A stretch of DNA of 64,000 nt, from positions 7,812,001 through 7,876,000 of the forward strand of contig CP085826.1 of NCBI GenBank assembly GCA_020809705.1. The letters are read 5' to 3'. The translations under genes were made by a program, and so were the position numbers. Within the stretch, counting starts at the first letter, position 1. Every line of letters begins with the position of its first letter. This stretch comes from Calonectria ilicicola. Its lineage: Eukaryota; Ascomycota; Sordariomycetes; Hypocreales; Nectriaceae. Below, one piece after another: positions 1 to 10,145 of this stretch. Under the pieces are notes generated by a model. That model saw only the letters and a list, made by a program, of their open reading frames with translations. It was not told the origin of the DNA and did no database searches.

Positions 1-736
1 CTGTGGACTAAATCGCGCCACTTCAGGAGAGATGCGCTAAAGAGGGCAATTTGTCCCATCATCAAGCAGGAATGGGCTAGTGACGCGATGGGGTCTTGAG
101 GTAGTGGGTTTGGTTCTGGTGGGAGCCACTGAAATGAGCTTCTAAGTGCCGAAAATCCGATATCATAGAACTTTCGAGCGTCTAAATAAGATGGAAATCG
201 TGAATATTAAATTAAATTGAGGCAAAATCCGATTATTTCTTAGAAACTAAAGCTATTCATGGTCCCTACCCGTTTTCATCTCCTCTCTCCCCTACCACTG
301 CGGCATCTTATTACAACTGCTGTCTGGGCAAGGTGGTTTAATTGGCTTTGACCCTCGTATATCGGAGTCGTCGTAAAGAGAATCATCTACCCTGTTTAAA
401 AAGGGGCTCAATTGATTTAGTTGTAAAATGGCTCCTCATAGCGTCTTACCAGTGACGCTAGTAACGGGTATCGGCAACTGCTGGCCTTGCGGCCGTAGTT
501 GTGGCATAGCGCTGGACGACCATCTGAGGTCTCTGGCTAGTCTCTATTCAAAATCGACTAACTTCTTTTCATCGTAGCAATTGGAATGAATGGGTAGCGT
601 GCACCCCATTCTCAGGTTGTGGAATCATTATTTTTTGCAATTCCGAATTTCTTGTACTTATAGGCTGATTGCCCCCGTAGATCTACTAATTTGTACGGAT
701 GTCGCACAACTCCCCGGATCGCCCTTTGCCTTGAAA

Positions 737-2188
737 ATGAAGTCGATAATACTGTATCTGGCTGCTATCTCGACATCAGTGTCAGCGTCGTACTGTGTGG
801 CAGTATGACCATTGTCCCTTGTTATTGAACAATTCTGATATTAAGATTTCTAGGATCATTGTGCCGTTGCCGTGGCCGGGAATTACGAACAACGGGAAGG
901 ACATCCATCTCACAGGGCTGATTGTTCATCTTTCCTTCGCTACACATCAGAGCCGCCCCTAGAGACACGAACCATTACCAAGCCCCAACAAACTATCACA
1001 ATTACAGTCACCAAATCCGCCCCGCAGATTACAACTACAATCACATCGTCTCTTTCTCTAGTCATGTATGTCCAAGATAATCCTCAGGTAATTGACGAAA
1101 ATAATATACTTATATTACCTGTAGTGAAACAATAACCTTTATCCCGAGTCCAGAGATTGACACCACATACTTCACCCCAACTCAAACAGTAACTACCACA
1201 GAGACTCCTTCGGCTGACATTACGACGGAAGATACGGTATATATCGCTCTATCCTAAGTTAACTCTCTGCACAAGCTTATGATAAATTGATACAGACGAT
1301 TACTGTATCCACTGATGTCACCAGCACGTGAGTATTCCAATCTCATACAATAGCACAGAAATAACTGGGCGCTATGCTGGTCAGGTGAATGTGGCTTTGA
1401 TGCTGACGTCTGGTAGCACCACCTCGACCGTTTACTACAGCAATGCCGAAAAGCGCGGGCTTCCAACTTTGAATGCGTTAAAATGCCCTACAAAGATACC
1501 ATCGTATGCTGGAGCTTGCTCTGGAGCCGCCGCCTATAGCAGTGCGTGTTCCTGCTGGGGCGTATCCAAGAGTACAGTTCGGGCTCCATGCTCTACCACG
1601 ACAAAAACTATCCAACCCCCAGCCATGACGAAGATCAAGACAGTTTCAAAAGAAAACGCAACTCCTACTGTAACAAAAGTAATTACGCTTTCCGCGTCGA
1701 CTATTACAACAACTGAAACAGAACCATCCTCAACAACTACTCAAACCTTGACCGCAGATGCAACAACCTTGACTATAACTGTCACAGGTGCGCAGGGGTA
1801 CACTAAAGAAATTGATACATCGACTGCAACAGTCACCGATGTAGAAACGGAAACTGTCACTCGTTCCGTCGGTCCTATCTGCCAGACTCAAAGCCCCGTT
1901 GGTGGCTGTGGTTGTACCGCTGAAGTCATTTGCGACACCCAGGTTATCCTTGATCTGGCAACATTCCGCAGCCACCTTGATTTCAATACATACGTGAATA
2001 GTTTTGAAGAATGCATTGAGAGATGCAATAACAACCCTGACTGCAGATTTGGTCAATTTGCTGCCTTGCCATCTGGTGGTTTATGTTCAAGTTATGTTGG
2101 TGATCCTGGGTTGGCGGGCACAAGTTCTGCCTCTGATATATCCTACTTTGAGCTTGCCTATTGCTCTCCGGATGGCTGCAGTGGATAA
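737..2188 (+). CDS. Secreted Ser/Thr-rich protein with C-terminal PAN/apple-like Cys domain
   Basis: Five exons join in phase: 737-802, 854-1065, 1125-1236, 1296-1327 and 1417-2188, giving 397 residues. The start is the ATG at 737, because it opens a signal peptide (MKSIILYLAAISTSVSAS) and the upstream in-frame codons are not needed. The middle is very rich in Thr/Ser with repeated TIT, TTT and TVT tracts, as in heavily O-glycosylated wall or secreted proteins. The last ~100 residues carry Cys-rich segments (GGCGCTAEVIC, EECIERCNNNPDCRFGQF, GGLCSSY), which match the spacing of fungal PAN/apple domains. Inference: extracellular, with a possible carbohydrate- or protein-binding role. There is no catalytic motif. 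The short exon 4 (32 nt) is the least certain part. Confidence 0.72.
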
Positions 2189-2317
2189 GGTAGAACATTT
2201 ATCATTGTTAGGCCTTTTAAATTATATTTATCATAAATTTTATTTTACATTGTTGCAGATCACTGATGTTGAGACATCTGATCAGTGTCCAATTTGTGAG
2301 TCTCGTATCTTGTATCG

Positions 2318-2474
2318 CTAGATCAAAGGTTTCTTGAGAAAGGCATGGCACGGCATTAGCACAGTGTAGATGCCGGCCAACACATAAATCCCAGCCTAAT
2401 AATACAGAAATATCAGAGTAAAAACTCAAGTAACCCACAAAAGGTTCCCGTCCATGGACTTGGGTTGCAGTCAT
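2318..2474 (-). CDS. Candidate 37-residue single-pass membrane microprotein
   Basis: Exons 2439-2474 and 2318-2395 join in phase across a 43-nt GT-AG intron. The product starts MTATQVHGREPF, continues with a hydrophobic stretch (AGIYVLAGIYTVLMP) and ends with a short basic tail (LKKPLI). The ATG has A at -3. The layout (polar head, one transmembrane helix, basic tail) fits small membrane subunits or the last exon of a lost transporter gene. I do not recognise the family. It lies just downstream of the secreted PAN-like gene, on the opposite strand. Confidence 0.3.
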
Positions 2475-2697
2475 TGTAAATTGAGCCAGTCATGAGGTTG
2501 CTGAGTCGGTCGAATTTTGGGATTACATTTCAATTTAATAGTCAACTTTGTGGGCTAGCTGTGTGATTTAAATAAGACAGTATTTGCGAAAATAGGGGTT
2601 CTTATAATACTTTCCCCAGTGAGTGAAAGTTGATTGTGCCAATGATACAAGGCAATGATGGTGATAATTTCTGCTTGAAACTAATTTTAGCCGTAGT

Positions 2698-3553
2698 CTA
2701 CTGAATTAGTCGATGCATTGCTTCAACATCTTCGCCCTCAATACAGTTTATATTGGCCATTACAACTGATTGAACCGCTTCATCGATATCCATATCCCCC
2801 TGGAAAAGATCAAACCATCCCGTGGTGTCTTCTCTCGACAGCAGACTGATGGCCACAGATGCAGCATCTTCTCGAGTCACATGTCCTACAGCCCCAACCT
2901 TTCCCAAGCGAACCTTGCCAGTTCCCTTAGAATTTGTCAACCAAGTCGGCCGTAAGCTGATGCCTTGAAATGGGGGGTCCGCCTCGGCTAGCTCGTGCAC
3001 GAGTCAACGCAACCAGGTATTCATCTGCATCAAGTTTCGCTTGCCAAATGTCTGGATAAGAGTTTTTTTCAGCGGCCCAGTCCTTATAATCTTTATCGGA
3101 CCACCAGGGGGCTCTGTTTCTTCTTGATGCAGGGAAAGAGATGAAGAGGAATTTGCTGACAGAATTGTCGTTTGCGGATGCCTCCATGAAACTCTTCCCA
3201 GCGTCCCGATCAACTGCGAATGGGTTGGTCATAGATCCTAATGATAACAGGTGAATAGAGTGTAGAAAAAGGACAAAATCTTTTCAGTACGAACCAGCAA
3301 CAAATATAACGATATTCGGCTTTGCGCGGTCGATAACACTTTGAGCGTGGAAAGCGCTTGACACCTTGCTCAAATCTTGAACCATAACCTCAACTTTACC
3401 TTTCTGGCCATCACCTAAGCGAAGGATCTCACTCTTTTGACCGCCATCTCTGATTAAACTAATAACACTCCATGATTTTTCAACCATAATAGATGTCATG
3501 AGACGCGAGAGTTTGGCATTGCCGCCTAGTAGCAGAACTCGTGGTGTGGGCAT
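2698..3553 (-). CDS. NmrA-like / atypical SDR Rossmann protein, apparently frameshifted
   Basis: Exon 1 (3295-3553) begins MPTPRVLLLGGNAKLSR, a glycine-rich NAD(P)-binding start. It joins in phase to an exon starting at 3237 (GSMTNPFAVDRDAGKSF). Family features are AVDRDA, then FLFIS, KLDADEYL and, in the last part, FQGISLRP, GTGKV and the HVTREDAASV segment. The first and last parts are in different frames. They fuse cleanly if one base is removed from the G6 run at 2972-2977 (plus strand). This is either a sequencing indel or a real mutation that would truncate the protein. Known family: NAD(P)H-binding atypical SDRs of the NmrA/epimerase type. The substrate cannot be inferred. Confidence 0.65.
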
Positions 3554-4439
3554 GTTGTGATATATGAAGGATCTGAGTAATCACGGTTCCATATATCTCG
3601 GGAGATTCAAATAGAGCAGAGAAAGAAAGCGGTAGTATTAAAACGTGTGAAATTCTGAAAACAGGGGGGCGGGATTTATAGGGAGCCTGTACAAGGATGG
3701 CTGAGGATTAGTGAACTCCAGAGTTCATGGTCCGATAACTCCGATGCGATTGACTTGCATAAGCCTAAGGCAGACACATGCTCCGTCCAGTGACGAACGC
3801 ACAGTGGGACATGGGCCGCGCCATAAATGATTCACTGATCTTTTCGGTTCTTGGTCCAAGTAAGGGACCTCCAACAAAACCTTGACTGTCTAAGTGAAGG
3901 GATGATATCAACGGCACTGGAGTTTGGCAGATTACCTAGGCATTTCGCTGCACCGAAATTCTGATCGACAGTTGGTAGATTTGAGGAAGTAAACATGGAA
4001 ATAAATCTTACTGACTGACATAATTTCACCAGTCACCTTTGAATTCAGTCTTGTTCTTTCTTCCTCCCACTTGGTTATTTTTATGGAACTCCAAGCTTTT
4101 CCCGCTAATGCAACTGGATGACACGCTACTGCGGGCTACGGGATCAGATCACGATCGTATGCTCCACTTCCAGAAAGGGGAGACCACCAACGCGTATGGA
4201 TTTCAACTTCAAATGCTAGAACCATCTCTACGGGGGTCCTAAAAAATCATGCAACTGGAAGCGCTGTAGATTTGGTTTTCTATTTCATTTTAAATTTGTG
4301 GAGGAGTTCTATAAAAGACAATGAAACAGTAGCCCCTCTTAAAAATGATCCGGTTTGGTCCTGCTTTTGGTGAAAGGAATTTTTGTGTTATTTAGAAGCG
4401 CAGTCTTCTGATCCTTTCTGTCCAGGCCCTTCTTTCCAA
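3554..4439. other. Intergenic, no gene seen
   Basis: Contains the upstream region of the NmrA-like gene and the 3' side of the aldo-keto reductase gene. Short open frames here have no family features or plausible splice partners. Confidence 0.6.
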
Positions 4440-5616
4440 TTAAAAAGGGAAAGGCTGTTTAGGCTTGTATAGCTCTTCTAAGTACTTGATCTCATCGTCT
4501 TCCAAGTGCACATTGACGGCATCAATGGCCTGGTCAATCCTGTCCTTTGTCTCCAACCCACAAATCGGCATGCATCCCTTAGAAATTAGCCATGCCTGCG
4601 CGATCTGCGCCATCGATACCTGCTTCTTGTTTGCCAACTCATCAACGCGCTCAACGATGGCTTTCTCGGGTCCTCCATTGTTATCTCGGAAGAGCATTTT
4701 GAGAAACGGGTCCGTTTGCTCACGAGCATCCGAACGATCCGTCCATGAGTGTGCCAACACTCCAGCAGCCAGGGGAGACCAAGGAACAAGTCCCACTCCC
4801 GATGCATTGCAGTACGGGTTCATCTCTCGCTCTTCCTCCCGGTATAACAGATTGTACATGCCTTGCATTGAGATGAACTTATGCCAACCATTTTTCTCGG
4901 CAAGGTTCTGGAGCATTTGGAATTCCCACGCAGCCATCTAAGTTGATTTACATTAGCAACTATATCAACATGAAATGAACGCTCTAGTTTTCGCTTGTGG
5001 GAATCATTTGGTGTGAGCAGACACTTACCGAACTAGCGCCAATATAGCGCACCTTGCCACTCTCAATGACATCGTTAAGAGCTCTCATAATTTCCTCAGG
5101 TGGAACGTCACGGTCCATTCTGTGAATTTGTAGAACATCAATGTATGTGCCGAGTCTGGCGACACTCCGATCAACAGCATCCAGGATATGTTTCCTAGAA
5201 AGACCAACTTGGTTGACACGTGGTCCGTCATTTACCAAAAGAGTTGCAGGATCAATAGGCCCTTTTGCTTCATCCACAAATTGAAAACATTTGGACATGA
5301 TGACCAGCTTGGAGCGAGGAATGTTGTAATGCTTGATGGCTGCACCAAGGATTTCCTCGGAGTGCCCGTTGGAATAAGTATCAGCTACGTCCCAGGTATT
5401 GATACCCTTGTCGAAAGCGTATTTGAGAATGGGAAGAGCTTCTTCTTTGTCAAGAAGCCATGGCTGCCAATTTTTATCACCAAAGCTCATACAGCCGAGA
5501 ATTATCTGTGAGACCTTGAGGCCTGATTTGCCAACCCTAGGCGTGTCAGTGAGCTGATTATGAAGGGATAAAGAGGGGGGAAATGCTCACCTAACGTATT
5601 TCATATCTGACGGCAT
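4440..5616 (-). CDS. Aldo-keto reductase
   Basis: Three exons join in phase: 5591-5616, 5029-5536 and 4440-4937, giving 343 residues. The first exon codes only for MPSDMKYVR. The next supplies VGKSGLKVSQIILGCMSFG, the usual AKR N-terminus. The catalytic tetrad is visible: Asp58 and Tyr63 in WDVADTYSNG, Lys91 in IMSKCF and His147 in VLQIHRMD. The cofactor end has VPWSPLAAGVLA and a final IPICGLETKDRIDQAI-type stretch (read here as MPICGLETKDRIDQAI). It resembles fungal AKR9-type reductases related to versiconal acetate/norsolorinic acid reductases and the yeast aryl-alcohol dehydrogenases. Inference: cytosolic NADPH-dependent aldehyde or ketone reductase; the substrate is unknown. Confidence 0.9.
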
Positions 5617-6561
5617 GGTTGTAGGAAAAAAGGCAATTCAACGCGGAAGGGCGGTAAATTGGCAAAGGCAATATTGATCAGGAACGAGTATCAGAATGAT
5701 GGCTGCAATCCCCATTTCCATTTCGTGACGAACTGTCTTCATTTTATACCAAATTTGGGCAAGATGCGTTTGCCTAGAAAATCACAGCGTCCATTAGTGG
5801 CACCAACCCCGCGTCCAGTGCGCGTAAGCCGAATGCTTAAGCGACAACCACGTGCCGGCATCTTCGGATCCCACGACACGGGGAATTTGGTCGTACCCTA
5901 TCGTTCGGCTTTTAGCGGGAAGAGGCGGTACTTGGATACATTGGTATCAACCCAGTGATACTCTCTAAATAAGATAGTGGGCTATAACCCACAGTAGAAA
6001 TTAAGTTAGTTCGTTCATAGTGGGAATCAGGCCCCCCACACCCCGTAATCCAGCTGCATTAGATCTCGGGGCGGCGCGTCCGGTGGACCAAGCATTCGAG
6101 TGCGTTGTGCATTATCGAGGCAAGTTCCACGTCATTTCCATTGCACTCCGCGAAGGATGGCAATATATTCTGTACATCAGACCGTCGGGGCAGCGATGGC
6201 TTCATTGAGCTAAAACATGAGCTCAATGTTGACGTGGACCGTACTCGCCCTTAGAGTGCGTTACCAAGTTGGCATTAGATATAATATTCATGGACATCAC
6301 TTGGCGATGATATTTATCAGCCTGGAGTCTATTCGCGGTTTCGTCTCGCCGCCTGCAAGGCCCAGGATAAGGCTCAACTGGCAGTCAGGGACAAAGAGGT
6401 TGAGGGTCCAAGACTAAAATTCAAGGCGCATGCTAGGCCGCTCTTCAACCAAAGCGGTGAGTGAGCAGGGCTGAAGGCCGTCACATGCCGCCTATGCTTT
6501 GCGTCAGACTACAACGCGTTTCTTTGCCAATGAAAAAAAATATCAGCATCCAGCATGACAA
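5617..6561. other. Intergenic, no gene seen
   Basis: Upstream regions of the AKR (minus) and GNAT (plus) genes, which are divergent. No tRNA-like arm and no open frame with family features. Confidence 0.6.
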
Positions 6562-7140
6562 ATGGCAGACGGTCACTCATTCAGTAGTACCTCGAATCAA
6601 GGTTCTATCACCATCGCAATCCCACCGCCCTCACTTGCAGGCGATGCCAAATTTACCCTGAACATTACCGACATCGTTAACGCAGCCTACCATGAGGCAG
6701 AGCACGAGCTATTTTTGTCCACATACCAACGGACTTCTATCGAAGAAATGACACGTCTTCTCAGTGCCGGTGAACTGGCTGTGGCCTGTCTTGGTCCTAC
6801 TGGTGCTCCGGTTGGTTGCGTCTCTGTGAAGCTTCTGGGCCCGCGTCGCGGCCAGCTTGGTACGCTTGCGCTCGATTCAAAGCAGCGTGGTAAAGGGTTA
6901 GGCAGAATGTTGATGGCATTTGCCGAAAACGAATGTCGAAGGCGAGGGTGCACAGTGATGCAGCTTGAGATGCTTATCCCCAAGACGTTCCACCACGCCG
7001 GAAAAGAGCGGATGCGCGCATGGTACACGCGGATGGGCTATAAAATTGTCCAAGTGGCCGATTTTAACCAAGACTACCCAAACTCGGCCAAGTTCCTAGC
7101 GGTTCCATCAGATTATATAATATTTGAGAAGAGTTTATGA
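6562..7140 (+). CDS. GNAT-family N-acetyltransferase
   Basis: A single-exon frame of 192 residues from the ATG at 6562. The acetyl-CoA-binding signature is present as QRGKGLGRMLM near residues 108-118, preceded by the beta-strand GQLGTLAL. The C-terminal part (MRAWYTRMGYKIV) is the usual GNAT motif with the Tyr and Gly before the last strands. Family knowledge: transfers an acetyl group from acetyl-CoA to an amine. The acceptor cannot be told from sequence; small-molecule acetylation is as likely as protein acetylation. Its 3' end lies about 250 bp from the 3' end of the convergent SDR-fold gene. Confidence 0.85.
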   Translation: MADGHSFSSTSNQGSITIAIPPPSLAGDAKFTLNITDIVNAAYHEAEHELFLSTYQRTSIEEMTRLLSAGELAVACLGPTGAPVGCVSVKLLGPRRGQLGTLALDSKQRGKGLGRMLMAFAENECRRRGCTVMQLEMLIPKTFHHAGKERMRAWYTRMGYKIVQVADFNQDYPNSAKFLAVPSDYIIFEKSL

Positions 7141-7392
7141 TCTTTCAATGTGGGGAGCGTCGGAGAAAGTCCATCGCAGTGCTGAAACGAAGACTTGGGA
7201 ATAAGAATATGAAAATTGTCCGGCTATATATCTTAAATTATTTCGTACGGTTTCATAATTACTACCAAAGCTGCTCAAGAGACCTTCCTCAAAGCCCGTT
7301 ATGGATGGTACACCATCCTGACGAAGGCGGTTCAAACCACACTACTTCAAGACTGCGCCGCTGTTAAACAGTGACAACATTCTTGGTATTCT

Positions 7393-8247
7393 CTAATTTT
7401 CCCCATTGGCTGCATCATCAACAATTTTCCAGGTATGATCCACAACCTTCTTTCTATCGTCAGAGCTCCAAACGGTTCTATCAGGCACCAGTCGACCTTT
7501 ATCATCAATACAGCTCCAGAACAAGCCGTCCTTTTCTCTTTCAACTGTGCCCTCTTGGAGACCTTTCAGTAGATTCTCTGCACAGGTTTCTGTCGAGATG
7601 GCAAACACGCTTCCTAAAGCTTTCAATACGGTCTTTTGGTACCATGGCAGCGCTCCGCCAATGTCCGATTTGACAAATCCTGGATAAGCATGCACGAAAT
7701 GTCGCTTAAGACCACCCTTCTCGCTTTGTTGGGCAGCAAAATATTGTATCATGGCGTCTGTCATTGATATGCAATGGTGAGCTGCATTCGAGAGGCTGAA
7801 ATTTGTTTTTAGGTCAAGATCATCCCAGTGGAGACCCTTCGGAGTTCCTCGCGTGCCGTCAAGTACGATGAGGACTTTGGCATCGTCCTTCAGAACCGGC
7901 TCCAGCTCGCGTACCAGCATCTGTCTGCCATAGTAGTGAAGCGCCATCTTGCGATCAATTCCCTCAGCTGTTTCTGTCCTACCCGCTGTTGTGAATACAC
8001 CCTGAGTGAGGACAAGCAGGTCCAAGCTTTGATTTTGTGTCGATTTGTAACCGTCAGTATATTTCTTGATTGACCGCATTGACGATGCATCTAATTGTCG
8101 GAACTCAATATTGGCGTGCGGAATATCGTTCGGCTTATTGCGGCCACTAATGATGACATTAGAGAAGGCAGAGTCAGCAGCGACACGACAGGCTATGCCA
8201 TAACCGATGCCGGCCGTTCCTCCAACTACCAATGCCCTCTTCGCCAT
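7393..8247 (-). CDS. SDR-fold protein lacking the catalytic Tyr-x-x-x-Lys
   Basis: A single-exon frame of 284 residues starting MAKRALVVGGTAGIGYGIA, a clear TGxxxGIG-type nucleotide-binding motif. The second strand gives IISGRN (Arg suggests NADP(H)). The NNAG-like position reads VLTQGV. Where the active-site YxxxK should lie, the protein reads SLSNAAHHCISMTDAM, so no Tyr is placed correctly. PGFVKSDIGG follows, as in normal SDRs. Fungal members of this branch resemble DHRSX-type proteins. Inference: a binding or altered-activity SDR rather than a classical dehydrogenase. Confidence 0.82.
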   Translation of the reverse strand: MAKRALVVGGTAGIGYGIACRVAADSAFSNVIISGRNKPNDIPHANIEFRQLDASSMRSIKKYTDGYKSTQNQSLDLLVLTQGVFTTAGRTETAEGIDRKMALHYYGRQMLVRELEPVLKDDAKVLIVLDGTRGTPKGLHWDDLDLKTNFSLSNAAHHCISMTDAMIQYFAAQQSEKGGLKRHFVHAYPGFVKSDIGGALPWYQKTVLKALGSVFAISTETCAENLLKGLQEGTVEREKDGLFWSCIDDKGRLVPDRTVWSSDDRKKVVDHTWKIVDDAANGEN

Positions 8248-10145
8248 TGTCGAAAGAATTCAAATGCCCAATATGAATATCTGTGTGAGGCGACTTTTTC
8301 TAAACCTAGATGGTTGAACCCCTTGCGTCGAACAAGTGGGCCTTTGTGATAAGAGATGAAGGGGATCTGAAGTTTTTCGATGGAACTTTTGACGAAAAAA
8401 GTGATGTATTTAAACAACGGGGATTTGAAAGAATTATATGACATCGAGCATCAACGATGATGAAATGGTATCCTTGGCAGGTCCGTGACCAAACTTCAAA
8501 TATCATCAAACCTGTCCGACCAGCGAATCAACTGCGACAATCCATGAAATTTTGTGAACATAGCTCCAAATAAACCCATTGCTTCTGCATAAACCTTGCC
8601 AGTATTCGATTAACTCCGCATCTCTGCGATATCTCCGGGGGGTATGCAGACTTTAGCGTCGGTTATAATTCAGAGTTCGCACTAAAAAAAAGCTTCGTCC
8701 AGGGTCCTTGTAATGCCTCGTTTTTGCACCGGCGAATTGACAAGATTTGTTTTCGGAGGGCTGAGATGAGATTTAATATCTTTTTTTGAGCGAGCTTCGC
8801 GAAGAGGCATGTGAAACCGACCCATAGCTAATTTTTAAAGAGCGAACATGTATCCTTTCAACTTTCAAGCAAAAACAGCAATCTTCATCATTTCAAATCG
8901 TGCGAGTATAACAGGAGCCGATGTTATCCAAATCTCGAATTTGAGAATTGCTCCTCTAATGTGTTACTGGGAACTGAGGTTGGTTAATTCGTAGCATAGC
9001 TAAGCTGGCGTGGCTACTCAAGGTTTACGCGCATTGCCAATGATCGTCAGAATGGACATCAACAAGTATAGTAACAATGAATTGACAGCTTGAAGGATCT
9101 AATTTAGACGACAACGGATCTGTATTTGATCATCTTCGATCGAAGTGGGCTACGTACATTATAGGAAGACAGAGCAAGTTAACATCAGCTCTGTCACTAC
9201 CATCGCCGAAAAAAATGCTTGTGACGATCTTATCCAAGCCTGCCTCCAGGGTAGTCAGCTCCGCCTGATCCAGAAAAGACTCCCACGGGATGTATGTTTG
9301 CAGGATAAATCAAGTACAGTAGGCAAAAGAAATAGGAACAAATAAAAAAGGTGCTGAGTCTGGTAATTGATTCATTGAAAATAACACAGGGATATTGAAG
9401 ACTGGCCTAGGCGCTAGATAGCCACAAGCTCTACAAAGCTTGAGAGTACAATTTCTTAAGAGCAAGTTGGGGAAGAAACAAGTTCTTCAGAGCATTAGCA
9501 GTGGTCACGACGTTTAAATTTACTTGGGGTTAGGAAATATCGAGGCTATCATCACTAAGCGTACGAGCTTACTATTTGACCTTCTAAGCCGATTACGGGG
9601 TAGATTTGCCGGAGTCATAACATTGTCATTGATCAAAGCATCAGCAAATTAAAGGTTAAAATTTGTATTCTTGGCATTTCTTTTGATTAAGCGAATGTAA
9701 CTAGTTCAGAAGTGCAATGCTGTCACCGAGACTAAGGCCACAAGACTTATCTCTTTTTGGTTGTGTATGCATATCTGCGGAAGAACTATCGAATGAGACG
9801 GTGCAATACGTATGACTGATGCTGATTGCTGACGAATGTAACTGTTGCAGTGGCACCACCATGCTGTAGTAAGATCTTGGCTGAAGTCAGCCACAACCCC
9901 TCCATCTGCTCCATATTTCCTTAGGCATCTCCCCGAGGTCATAGCCTAACCTGAGTCACACAATTCTTCGCGGTGACTCAATTGGGGAAACCTAGATTTG
10001 ACAGAGCAGCAAGCTATGTTTTTCCATCCTCCTTATTTCCTTCATCATCACATCTTGGCTATTCTCAAACTGCAAATATCGCTTTCACTCATCATACAAA
10101 CCACTTGGGAAAAGAATAGACTGAGCTTTCCTTAGGGTATTGGCA
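8248..10145. other. 1.9-kb intergenic region, no gene seen
   Basis: AT-rich, with stop codons in all frames and no recognisable domain. It separates the SDR-fold gene from the NLR gene and contains the NLR promoter. Nothing repeated was noticed. Confidence 0.55.
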
